Assembly: GCF_963677075.1 (NCBI RefSeq)
Contig: NZ_OY781873.1
Location: forward strand, 3,125,715 to 3,189,714
Source of the DNA: an uncultured Sphaerochaeta sp.
GTDB lineage: Bacteria > Spirochaetota > Spirochaetia > Sphaerochaetales > Sphaerochaetaceae
Length of the DNA: 64,000 bases
Direction of reading: 5' to 3'
The notes beneath the pieces were generated by a model. It was not told the origin of the DNA. It saw nothing but the letters and a program-made list of their open reading frames with translations, and searched no databases. Positions 8,406 to 16,024 of this stretch are shown here, piece after piece. Each line of letters starts with the position of its first letter. Position 1 is the stretch's first letter. The position numbers were made by a program, and so were the translations under genes.

Positions 8406-9755
8406 TTAATCAACGTCAATTGCGAGGTTGTCAGCAACCTGCTGCTTGAAGTCTGCGATGGCCTGGCTGCGGGTCTTGTTTCCGTAGCTGTATTCGCGGA
8501 CCTGGTCACGCCAGTACATGTTGATGGTCTCATCATACTGGGTCTTGTTGGTGCCGGTAGCAAACTTGCCAGCGGGAACGAATACGTCGAACATATCCTG
8601 TCCACCGAGGAAGTCCAGGGTTCCGTCACTCTTGCTCATGACAGTACCGGAAGCAACGGTATCCTTGGTTCCACCAGGACCATTGAGTGTACCATTGGCC
8701 CAGTAGTACTGCAGACCGGTGTTGGAACTGTCGAGGGTAATCCACTCGATGATCTCACCAACTGCGTCCTTGACAGGGCTCTTGTCGTTTGCAAGTACCC
8801 AGGTACCACCCCAGAAGAAGCCAACAGGAGGTTCACAAACTGCCCAGTCACCATAGGTGCCTTCACCAGGTGCTGAACCGCCGCTGTTACCAGCCATGAC
8901 GTAGTTGATCAACCAAGCTGGGCCGAAGAAACCGAAGATCTGCTTTTCGCCGGCGTCTTTCATGTCAGCGAACCATGCATCGGTCCAGTCACGGGTATCA
9001 TTGTGGTAACCCTTGTCAATCAGCATCTTTGCAACATCAAGGAATGCTTCACGATCGGGATCGATGTAGAGTTTTCCGTCTACAATCCAGCCCTTATCGC
9101 TGCTGCCTTCGATGGCATGCCAGATGTCTCCATCACCACTGATGATTCCGTATCCTTTCTTCTTCAGGTCTTCTGCAGCCTTGAAGAACTTGTCCCAACC
9201 GGGACCGACTTTTGAAGTGATTACAGCAGGATCGTCAGTACCCCATACGTCCTTTGCAATAGAGCGGCGGTAGATAAATGCACCACCGGTAGCCTGGTAA
9301 CCAAGGCCTACCAGATCACCATCAGGATTGGTACCGATATCAACAGTGTACTGGGCAATGTCAGCTTCCTTAAGCTTGGCGTTTACATCAATTCCAAGAT
9401 CCTTGTAGGGAGCTGCAAAGTGAGCTGCGTCGCCCTGGGTGTACTTGAGTACAAATGCAGACTCAGCACAATAGATGTCAGGAGCATTCTCACCACTACT
9501 TGCCAATGCCTGGTCAAGTGCTGGTTGATATGCACCATCAGTGGTAGCGATGATGGTTGTGTTGATCTCATAATCGAAATCAGGATTCAGTTCTTTGTAC
9601 TTCTCCAACATTTTGGGGACTTCATCAGTGAAGCTCCACAGGTTGATCACCTTACGAGCAGGTTTCGCTGCCTCTGCCTGGCCGGCTGCAAACAGTGAGA
9701 GACTCATGCAACAAATCAGTAACAGACTGACTACAATACGCATGTTCCGTTTCAT
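8406..9755 (-). CDS. extracellular sugar-binding protein of the ABC importer
   Basis: A 449-residue family 1 solute-binding protein (MalE-like cluster). The N-terminus MKRNMRIVVSLLLICCMSL is a signal peptide ending SLFAAGQAEA, a form common in spirochaetes. The mature part begins VINLWSFTDEVPKMLEKYKE, and aromatic-rich segments later on fit sugar stacking. It is first in the transport unit, ahead of two permeases and a GH3 glucosidase, so the ligand is probably a beta-linked oligosaccharide. A candidate promoter and a perfect inverted repeat lie upstream, next to a two-component system. Confidence 0.93.
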   Translation of the reverse strand: MKRNMRIVVSLLLICCMSLSLFAAGQAEAAKPARKVINLWSFTDEVPKMLEKYKELNPDFDYEINTTIIATTDGAYQPALDQALASSGENAPDIYCAESAFVLKYTQGDAAHFAAPYKDLGIDVNAKLKEADIAQYTVDIGTNPDGDLVGLGYQATGGAFIYRRSIAKDVWGTDDPAVITSKVGPGWDKFFKAAEDLKKKGYGIISGDGDIWHAIEGSSDKGWIVDGKLYIDPDREAFLDVAKMLIDKGYHNDTRDWTDAWFADMKDAGEKQIFGFFGPAWLINYVMAGNSGGSAPGEGTYGDWAVCEPPVGFFWGGTWVLANDKSPVKDAVGEIIEWITLDSSNTGLQYYWANGTLNGPGGTKDTVASGTVMSKSDGTLDFLGGQDMFDVFVPAGKFATGTNKTQYDETINMYWRDQVREYSYGNKTRSQAIADFKQQVADNLAIDVD

Positions 9756-9778
9756 ACAGATTCCTCCTTACTTAACTC

Positions 9779-9795
9779 TATGTCAAACTGACATA
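9779..9795 (-). promoter_or_regulatory. perfect inverted repeat in the leader of the sugar importer operon
   Basis: TATGTCA-aac-TGACATA, a 7-bp perfect repeat with three central bases, sits 24 bases before the binding-protein ATG and just downstream of the candidate promoter. Its position fits an operator or a short mRNA hairpin. The neighbouring response regulator is the obvious candidate to bind it. Confidence 0.45.
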
Positions 9796-9806
9796 CAAAT
9801 GAGACT

Positions 9807-9834
9807 TGCATAGATTTCCCGTGTATTCGTACAA
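9807..9834 (-). promoter_or_regulatory. candidate promoter of the sugar importer operon
   Basis: On the minus strand TTGTAC (9834-9829), 16 bp, TATGCA (9812-9807). Both boxes are only fair matches to the sigma-70 consensus, as expected for an activated promoter. Confidence 0.3.
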
Positions 9835-9919
9835 CGCCTGTACTGAATAGGGAGCACTACAATCACTATGCTATGTGAACACTTTGGGGGACGCCACTGG
9901 GCTTTTGCCTTGAAAATGA

Positions 9920-9937
9920 ATAGGACAAATGTCCTAT
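9920..9937 (-). terminator. palindrome after the response regulator gene
   Basis: ATAGGACA-aa-TGTCCTAT is a perfect 18-bp palindrome six bases past the response-regulator stop codon. On the minus strand it is followed by TCATTTTC, so it may be a weak terminator separating the two-component genes from the importer genes. It could equally be a binding site, since it shares the TGTC core of the repeat at 9779-9795. Confidence 0.4.
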
Positions 9938-9942
9938 GCTAC

Positions 9943-10599
9943 TTACAACTCGTTGCTCTTCACCCATTTGATGGCAAACTTGCGCAGTGTTCCTGCGTCA
10001 CTGATGGAGAGCTTATGACGGATATTATCCCGGTAGACATTGATCGTCTTGACCGAGAGATTAAGGGTTTTCCCGATCTCAGAAACACCACAGCCTTGCC
10101 CAAGCAAGCGAAGCACTTCCATTTCCCGGAGACTGAGCAGCTCAACCGGGTCACTCTCCTGCGAGGATTCCTGCAAGAGCATGGTATCTAACAATCGCTC
10201 CCGCATATCATTTGAGAGATAGACCTTGCCCTTAAGTACCGTCTCGATTGCTTTGAGGATTGAGGAAGCAGCTTCCTGCTTCATCACGTATCCACGTGCA
10301 CCTGCCTTGAGTGCACTGGATGCATAGATAAGTTCATCATACATGGAGACAACAATGGAAAGCACCTCTGGCTTGCTTGCCTTGAGAGTTTTAACCAACT
10401 CCAATCCGTTCTCTTGCTGGAGTGAGATATCGACAAGGGCAACATCGACCTCTATCGTATCCAGCAGAGTAAGTGCTTCAGTGATGGTGGTTGCCTGAGC
10501 TCGTACTTGGTAGGTTCTCACGTTCTCTATGACGCTCACCAAACCTTGTCGGAAGAGCGGGTGGTCATCTACAATCAGAAATCGAACAATATTGGGCAT
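9943..10599 (-). CDS. two-component response regulator, NarL/LuxR type
   Basis: A 218-residue regulator. The receiver domain holds the acidic pair D11-D12, the phosphoacceptor D57 (VDVALVDISL) and a late lysine (VMKQEA). The C-terminal GerE/LuxR helix-turn-helix reads LSLREMEVLRLLGQGCGVSEIGKTL followed by VKTINVYRDNIRHKL. It lies 3 bp behind the sensor kinase and directly before the sugar importer, which is probably its target. The HisKA_3-type kinase upstream is the kinase class that normally partners NarL-type regulators. Confidence 0.95.
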   Translation of the reverse strand: MPNIVRFLIVDDHPLFRQGLVSVIENVRTYQVRAQATTITEALTLLDTIEVDVALVDISLQQENGLELVKTLKASKPEVLSIVVSMYDELIYASSALKAGARGYVMKQEAASSILKAIETVLKGKVYLSNDMRERLLDTMLLQESSQESDPVELLSLREMEVLRLLGQGCGVSEIGKTLNLSVKTINVYRDNIRHKLSISDAGTLRKFAIKWVKSNEL

Positions 10600-10602
10600 T
10601 CA

Positions 10603-12915
10603 CTACTCCTTGAATTCAATCAGCACGGTGGTCCCCTCTTCATCACTCTCAAGGGTGAGCTTTGCATCGGCCATTGCAGCTCGGTTTTGCATAATTCTCA
10701 AGCCAAGCCCTTCTCCCTGTATATGCTGAGGGAGGCCTGTCCCATCATCGCGAACTTCCAGGAAGAGGATACAGGAACCCTCAGTATCAAGCTTTCTTGC
10801 TGAGGATATTTCTATATGCTTTGCCTTTGAGTGTTTTATGGCATTGGTCAATGCTTCTTGGACGATCCTGAAGATATTCAGCTCCCTGTTCTTGTCCTGA
10901 ATGGAAAAGGCTGGGTCTACATTTACATCGATATCGATTGCCACCAACCGAAGATTATCACCCACCAAGGCCTCCAGGCGTTCCAGGAAACTGTGGGGTT
11001 CCAATTCCATGGGCATCAGTCCACGGCTGATGGTCTTGATCTTCCCAATGGCCTCACTGAGATGCTCACTGATTTTCCTGAGACTCTCCTTCTGGGTTTC
11101 CTGGTTGCTTCCGAGTTGTTGATGTGCCGATGAGGCGAGCAGCGAGATGCCAAGAAGATACTGGCATAGGTCATCATGCAGCTCCTGCCCGATACGCTCC
11201 ATGGTCCTCGTGGAAATCTCCATGACTTCCTGTTCCAGTTCAGTTCTCCGCTTGATCTCCTGGGAGAGATCGCGTGTACGCAAGGCGACCTGTTCCTCAA
11301 GGTTTTTCTCATGTTCCCTGATCTGCTGGAGAAGCAAGGAGCCTTTCAGGTTGCTCGAGATCTGCTCTTGCAATACATCATAGAGTGCAGGGCGGACCGT
11401 GCCAAAAGGAACCAGAAAATAGCCAAGAGGCTCATCAAGATAGACCAAGGGTAAGAGAACCCAGCGCTGGGCCCTCCACTCTTGGCTTAGGCTGGGGGGC
11501 AGGATCTGCTGGGCAGGAAAGTCCATTGAGAACGCTGATAGTGGGAGTACTTCCTGTTGGACGGTCATCATAAGCCGAGCTTTTCGGTTGTGGTTCAGGA
11601 ACCTTACCAAATATCCACGGTCGATACCAAAGAGCTGCAAACCATGTTTCAAGTTGGTGATCAACTCCCCCATCTCAAAGGTACCACTGAGCATGGCACT
11701 CACCTTCCTAAGGGTTTCAAATGAATTTTCTGCTGCCACCCGTCTTGCTGCCTGAAATCGTCCAATCTTATCACCCGTCAACGCACGAGCTGCACCCATG
11801 AGCATTGTGAGTGTCTTGGAGCTGAGCGTACTCTGATTGCGCGATTTATACTCCACCACCGAGAGATACTCGTTCCACCTATGGGGAGAACCACTCTCTG
11901 AGGCTGTGTCATCCAGCGCACGGTTAAGGCGGGCAATCATCTGGTGATAATCACCTCTCTGGACAAGGAGGACCAGGTCTTTCACTGCCAAACGTTCAGC
12001 TGGTGTGGCATAACTCGGCATCTCATGGAGCCCAGGAGTGAAGTGCACATGCGGATTGCAACCGCAGGACTCCCTGATTACCGGTGAACATGGCAGGGAG
12101 ATATGTTCTTCTTCTCCTCCGGCCATGATCCTATCAAGAATATCGATCGCAATGACACCCATCTCATGCAACGGCTGCACTACAGTCGTCAGTGGGGGGA
12201 TGCTGTAACGAGAAAGATCAATCCCGTCAAACCCAATTAGAGAAACATCATCTGGTACACGGATATTCCATTTCAAGAGTTCTTGCATGGCACCAAAAGC
12301 CATTTGGTCATTGAGGCAGATCAAGGCATCAAAAGAGCACCCCGCTTCCATGAAGTATCGTACTACTTCACTCCCTGATTCATTGGTAAAAGTTCCTGAT
12401 CTAACCAGTTTCTCGTCAATAGGGATATCATTATCTGCAAGTGCCTGTCTACATGCCTGAAGTCTCTTGACTGACTCCTCATGGGTCTTCGGCCCTGTAA
12501 TTATAGCGAAACGGCGTCTGTGATGAACTGTCACCAAGTGGTCCACCAAAGCACGCATGCTCTCTTCCCCTTCTGCAGTAATGTCACTCATGCCCTGCAT
12601 GTGCATACCTATCGATACCCTGGGCAGTGAGGACCATGGAGCAAAAAACTTATTCAGGTCCATGGTGGTGAAATATGATGCGAGTGAAGAGGCAACAATA
12701 ATCAGGCCATCAATGGTCTGCTCGGATGCAAGGTGATATGCGAGGTTGGATGAGGCTTCACTGGCAATAGGGGATCCAAGGCGGGAGCCAATAAAGGAGA
12801 TGGTTCCCATCTGCCGCTTTGCTGCTTCCCTTTCAATGGCATGCCAGATGGCCGACTGATATTCATCGTCCAAGCCTGCGGTGAATATTCCGATGCAACG
12901 CTGTGAATCCTGCAT
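10603..12915 (-). CDS. cytoplasmic sensor histidine kinase with LacI-like ligand-binding domain
   Basis: A 770-residue protein with no membrane span. Residues 1-290 match the periplasmic-binding-protein fold of LacI/GalR regulators (FTNESGSEVV, ALICLNDQMAFGAMQEL, DVSLIGFDGIDLSRYSIPPLTTV) but lack a DNA-binding helix-turn-helix. A helical linker and a GAF-like region cover about 300-530, with a coiled coil near 535-570. Then come HisKA_3 with phosphoacceptor H580 (ELHDDLCQ) and an HATPase domain with the N box around N691 (EALTNAIKHSKAKH) and G boxes DDGTGLP and GEGLGLRIM. It probably senses an intracellular sugar and phosphorylates the adjacent regulator. The ATG follows GAGGAGG. Confidence 0.92.
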   Translation of the reverse strand: MQDSQRCIGIFTAGLDDEYQSAIWHAIEREAAKRQMGTISFIGSRLGSPIASEASSNLAYHLASEQTIDGLIIVASSLASYFTTMDLNKFFAPWSSLPRVSIGMHMQGMSDITAEGEESMRALVDHLVTVHHRRRFAIITGPKTHEESVKRLQACRQALADNDIPIDEKLVRSGTFTNESGSEVVRYFMEAGCSFDALICLNDQMAFGAMQELLKWNIRVPDDVSLIGFDGIDLSRYSIPPLTTVVQPLHEMGVIAIDILDRIMAGGEEEHISLPCSPVIRESCGCNPHVHFTPGLHEMPSYATPAERLAVKDLVLLVQRGDYHQMIARLNRALDDTASESGSPHRWNEYLSVVEYKSRNQSTLSSKTLTMLMGAARALTGDKIGRFQAARRVAAENSFETLRKVSAMLSGTFEMGELITNLKHGLQLFGIDRGYLVRFLNHNRKARLMMTVQQEVLPLSAFSMDFPAQQILPPSLSQEWRAQRWVLLPLVYLDEPLGYFLVPFGTVRPALYDVLQEQISSNLKGSLLLQQIREHEKNLEEQVALRTRDLSQEIKRRTELEQEVMEISTRTMERIGQELHDDLCQYLLGISLLASSAHQQLGSNQETQKESLRKISEHLSEAIGKIKTISRGLMPMELEPHSFLERLEALVGDNLRLVAIDIDVNVDPAFSIQDKNRELNIFRIVQEALTNAIKHSKAKHIEISSARKLDTEGSCILFLEVRDDGTGLPQHIQGEGLGLRIMQNRAAMADAKLTLESDEEGTTVLIEFKE

Positions 12916-12950
12916 GAAAGATGGGTCCTCCTCACTGGTGTACCTTATCT

Positions 12951-12978
12951 ATGATAGACCATACAAAGGAGTTTGCAA
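12951..12978 (-). promoter_or_regulatory. candidate sigma-70 promoter for the sensor kinase operon
   Basis: On the minus strand TTGCAA (12978-12973), 16 bp, TATCAT (12956-12951), about 40 bases before the kinase ATG. The tandem repeat at 13033-13092 begins 55 bp upstream of the -35 box. Confidence 0.45.
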
Positions 12979-13032
12979 GGATAGGGTTGGAAAATAAACA
13001 AAGAGAATTTCTTACTGTTGGTTGGATCGTGT

Positions 13033-13092
13033 CATGGGCCTCCTCATGGGCCTCCTCATGGGCCTCGTCATGGGCCTCGTCATGGGCCTCGT
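13033..13092. repeat. five-unit 12-bp tandem repeat
   Basis: Five head-to-tail copies of CATGGGCCTC(C/G)T. The first two have C and the last three G at position 11; a decayed sixth copy (CATAGACATGCT) follows. It lies in the 353-bp gap between the sensor kinase gene and the MDR gene (12916-13268), where no convincing gene was found. A 67-codon minus-strand reading frame (12932-13135) would encode repeats of (D/E)EAH, but it has no ribosome site. The unit length means slippage would not shift a reading frame. Confidence 0.85.
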
Positions 13093-13268
13093 CATAGACA
13101 TGCTCTAACGCATGCTTTCCCTCCCCTGTTTCCATTTCTGGGATTGTTGTTTCTATTGGTTATAGGAACACTTGAGAACTATGACTTTGTCGGTAAGAAT
13201 ATATCCATGTAGGCCGCTTACACTATCCGGCAACTTAAAGAGACCTACGATTGCCTAGGAGATGACAA

Positions 13269-14228
13269 GTGAAAGCAATCGTTTATGAGAAAGCGAAATC
13301 ATCGAAGGCATTGGTTCTCCGTGAAGTGAAAAAACCAATTCCTGCCACCCGTGAAGTATTGGTACGCATCCATGCTGCATCAGTGAATGCGCTTGATTAC
13401 CGTCCTATGCAGATGGGTCTCGGTATACCGAAGAGCCGGATATTCGGAGCTGATATCGTGGGAATGGTGGAAGAAGTGGGTAGGGATGTAACCACTTTTA
13501 AACCAGGAGATATGGTGGTCGGCGATATCTCAGGAAACGGATGCGGAGGCTTTGCAGAATATGTTGCTGTAGATGAGAAGGTGCTGGCCTTGAAGCCATC
13601 CGCGATTCCTGACGAACTCGCTGCCGCCCTTCCGGTAGCAGCAGTCACTGCCTTGCAAGCTTTACGTGACAAGGGAGAGATCAGAGCGGGCATGAAATTA
13701 CTCATCTACGGGGCGGGAGGCGGCGTCGGTACCTTTGCTGTTCAACTAGCTAGCTATTTTGGTGCTCAGGTTACTGCCGTCTGCAGCACCCGCAATACAA
13801 CACTTGTACGCAGCCTGGGAGCCAACGAAGTTATCGATTACACAAGGGAGGATATCACCACCAGCGACCGTCGCTTCGACCGGATTATCGCTATAAATGG
13901 GTACCACCGGCTTTCAGCGTATAAGCATCTCCTCACGCCTCACGGAATATTCGTTATGGTGGGAGGCTCCCTGAAACAGATATTCACTTCACTTCTCTTT
14001 GGGCCGTTCATGTCTGTAGGTCCCAAGAAGATTCGTACACTGGCAGCGAAACCCAAAAGAGAGGACTTGGAATTCGTTCTGGACTTGGTAGCCTCAGGCA
14101 AGATACACCCAGTTATAGATCGGTGCTATCCGCTGGAGCAAACAGCAGAGGCAATGAATTATGTGAGCGAAGGGCATGCCCAGGGCAAGGTGGTCATTAC
14201 AGTGACCTCCCAATCAGGGCCGATGTGA
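13269..14228 (+). CDS. zinc-independent MDR oxidoreductase (quinone reductase-like)
   Basis: A 319-residue medium-chain dehydrogenase/reductase that probably reduces a quinone or an enone with NAD(P)H. The N-terminal GroES-like domain has NALDYRPMQMGLG and GADIVGMVEEVG, and the Rossmann motif is YGAGGGVGTFAVQLA. The zinc-ligand cysteines of alcohol dehydrogenases are absent, and the C-terminal half matches the ADH_zinc_N_2 type. The start is GTG, with AGGAG nine bases earlier. It stands alone, in the opposite direction to the kinase operon. The physiological substrate is unknown. Confidence 0.88.
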   Translation: MKAIVYEKAKSSKALVLREVKKPIPATREVLVRIHAASVNALDYRPMQMGLGIPKSRIFGADIVGMVEEVGRDVTTFKPGDMVVGDISGNGCGGFAEYVAVDEKVLALKPSAIPDELAAALPVAAVTALQALRDKGEIRAGMKLLIYGAGGGVGTFAVQLASYFGAQVTAVCSTRNTTLVRSLGANEVIDYTREDITTSDRRFDRIIAINGYHRLSAYKHLLTPHGIFVMVGGSLKQIFTSLLFGPFMSVGPKKIRTLAAKPKREDLEFVLDLVASGKIHPVIDRCYPLEQTAEAMNYVSEGHAQGKVVITVTSQSGPM

Positions 14229-14339
14229 TGTTTTTCTTGAGTCAAACTCAGACTCAAGACGCAAGAAAGGCAACCCGCTGTACGACCATTGTCGCCTAAC
14301 AAGTTGCCTAGTAGTCTGGTAGAATAAGGAATCACCGTC

Positions 14340-14367
14340 CTGCCGTGTGCCTTTGCACGTGCGGCAG
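14340..14367. other. GC-rich hairpin downstream of the tRNA
   Basis: CTGCCG and CGGCAG form the base of a stem that can be extended with wobble pairs. It lies 23 bp beyond the 3' end of the tRNA-Met gene and about 110 bp after the MDR gene. It lacks a T-run on either strand, so a role as intrinsic terminator or tRNA processing signal is unproven. Confidence 0.35.
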
Positions 14368-14389
14368 TCCATTCTTCAAACCAACTGTT

Positions 14390-14462
<73 letters not shown>

Positions 14463-14477
14463 CCGAATTTCTTCTGT

Positions 14478-14506
14478 ACTATACGGAAAAAGGAAAATCT
14501 TGTCAA
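14478..14506 (-). promoter_or_regulatory. strong sigma-70 promoter for initiator tRNA
   Basis: On the minus strand TTGACA (14506-14501), exactly 17 bp, TATAGT (14483-14478). The expected start point is about eight bases before the mature 5' end of the tRNA. This is the best promoter match seen in the window. Confidence 0.8.
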
Positions 14507-14545
14507 CCAGCATTGTAATTAATGCTATAAAAATAATTTAACACC

Positions 14546-14574
14546 TTGCAACGGTTGTAGTTATTGGGTATGGT
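14546..14574 (+). promoter_or_regulatory. candidate promoter of trkA-trkH
   Basis: TTGCAA (14546-14551), 17 bp, TATGGT (14569-14574), giving a leader of about 65-80 bases. A small hairpin GCATAA/TTATGC followed by TTTT (14583-14603) lies in the leader and could act as a weak attenuator. The leader is too short for a c-di-AMP (ydaO-type) riboswitch. Confidence 0.5.
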
Positions 14575-14646
14575 ATTTCAACGCATAAAAGCCTTATGCT
14601 TTTACAGCATGTCTGGTACTATATACACAACGTTTCCCATTGAAAC

Positions 14647-16017
14647 GTGAAGGAGCCTGGTACGAGTAAGAAAGTGGTTATCCTAGGTGCGGGAAGACGC
14701 GGCATGGGAATGGCAAAACAACTCATTACAGATGGTAAGGATGTAGTAATCCTTGACAACTCGTTTGAAAGAGTCGAAATGGCTGTTTCCAAACTCGATT
14801 GTCTTGGTGTGCTGGGTAACGGCACTGACATAGACAAGCTTACCGAAGCAGGAGTCGAACAAGCAGAAGCCTTTATTGCCGTAACCAACAGTGATGAAAT
14901 AAACTTGGTCTCATGCGGGCTGGTCTCCTCATCATTCCCAAATACCAAAACCGTTGCTGCAATACGTTCCTTGATCTACACCGGCAGTGGTGGCCTTAAG
15001 GAAGGATTGCTCGGTATCGATTATATCGTAAATCCCAATGCAGAAACGGCACGATCGATCTTTACCATCATAGAACAAGGGGTTAACGGAAACCTCTTGG
15101 CATTCAGTAACTCCAAGCTACTGCTCTATAATTTCTATATCGAAAAAAACAGTACCTATGTAGGGACCACCGTCAGTGAGATGCGCAGTAAGCTCAACGC
15201 TGAGTTTGTTATCGCTTCCATCAAACGAAGGGGACAGGTCCTCGTTCCTTCAGGAGAGACCACCATACAGGCTGAGGATACACTGAGTATCATAGCTGAA
15301 TCGCAGGAAGTCACCGACATCCTGAAAACAGTCGGGAAGCTCCAGAAAAGACCCAACAACATGGTGCTGGTCGGCGCAAGTAAAATCACCAGAGCTCTAC
15401 TGAACCGGATGAGCCCTGCAATGCGTTCCAAGGTCACCATCGTCGACCAAGATCCTGAGGTTTGTAAGGAATTTTCAGAGCGCTTTCGTGAGATTCTGGT
15501 TATCAAGGCCGATATCACCGACGAAGACATCATGGCGGAGGAACAGCTGGGAAGCTACGATCTTCTTATCGCCCTTACCGACAATGACGAGTTGAACATC
15601 ATCACGGCAAGTTACGCAAAACGCATCGGTATCATGCGATCCATGGCACTCATCAAGCAAAACAACAACTATTCACGCATGGCTTCCTACCTTGGAATCG
15701 ATGTGGTCATCTCAACCACCGATACCACCGTGGAGTCCTTGCTTCGCTATCTCAGGGGGAGCAATGTATCGAGTGTACACTCACTCTTCAATGGACAGCT
15801 TGAGGTGTATGAATTCATCATCCACGCAGACAGTGAGGTGTGCAGCAAGCAGTTGAAAGACATCAATATGAGAAAGAAGGCAATAGTTGCAGGCATTACC
15901 AACAATGAAGGAAAGAGCTTCATTCCCAATGGGTATTCCACCCTCAATGAAGGGGATACTGTTGTCGTAGCAGCACTCAGGCAAGCTACTGAGTTCATCC
16001 AAAAACTCTTTGGGTAG
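14647..16017 (+). CDS. trkA: potassium uptake regulatory protein TrkA
   Basis: A cytoplasmic gating subunit of the Trk potassium system, up to 456 residues, with two tandem RCK units. The first NAD-binding motif is VVILGAGRRGMGMAKQL with acidic residue DN at the end of the second strand; the second is MVLVGASKITRAL with VDQDPE. Two TrkA-C domains separate and end the units. The start is uncertain. GTG at 14647 is the first possible codon but has no ribosome site before it. AAGGAG lies inside that extension, six bases before ACG at 14662, and initiation there would give the usual TrkA N-terminus. trkH follows directly. Confidence 0.93.
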   Translation: MKEPGTSKKVVILGAGRRGMGMAKQLITDGKDVVILDNSFERVEMAVSKLDCLGVLGNGTDIDKLTEAGVEQAEAFIAVTNSDEINLVSCGLVSSSFPNTKTVAAIRSLIYTGSGGLKEGLLGIDYIVNPNAETARSIFTIIEQGVNGNLLAFSNSKLLLYNFYIEKNSTYVGTTVSEMRSKLNAEFVIASIKRRGQVLVPSGETTIQAEDTLSIIAESQEVTDILKTVGKLQKRPNNMVLVGASKITRALLNRMSPAMRSKVTIVDQDPEVCKEFSERFREILVIKADITDEDIMAEEQLGSYDLLIALTDNDELNIITASYAKRIGIMRSMALIKQNNNYSRMASYLGIDVVISTTDTTVESLLRYLRGSNVSSVHSLFNGQLEVYEFIIHADSEVCSKQLKDINMRKKAIVAGITNNEGKSFIPNGYSTLNEGDTVVVAALRQATEFIQKLFG

Positions 16018-16024
16018 GATTACC

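Noticed and set aside
13033..13092. Possible CRISPR array
   Set aside because: The 12-bp units are directly adjacent without spacers and no cas gene is present.
12932..13135. Minus-strand frame encoding (D/E)EAH repeats as a small protein gene
   Set aside because: No ribosome site before its start, no homology outside the repeat, and it covers the promoter of the sensor kinase. Kept only as a tandem repeat.
14236..14258. CTTGAGT/ACTCAAG inverted repeat after the MDR gene as a terminator
   Set aside because: The T-run precedes rather than follows the stem on the plus strand, and on the minus strand the tail is A-rich.
14575..14646. Riboswitch (c-di-AMP type) before trkA
   Set aside because: The leader is only about 70 bases and none of the conserved ydaO elements were seen; only a small hairpin is present.
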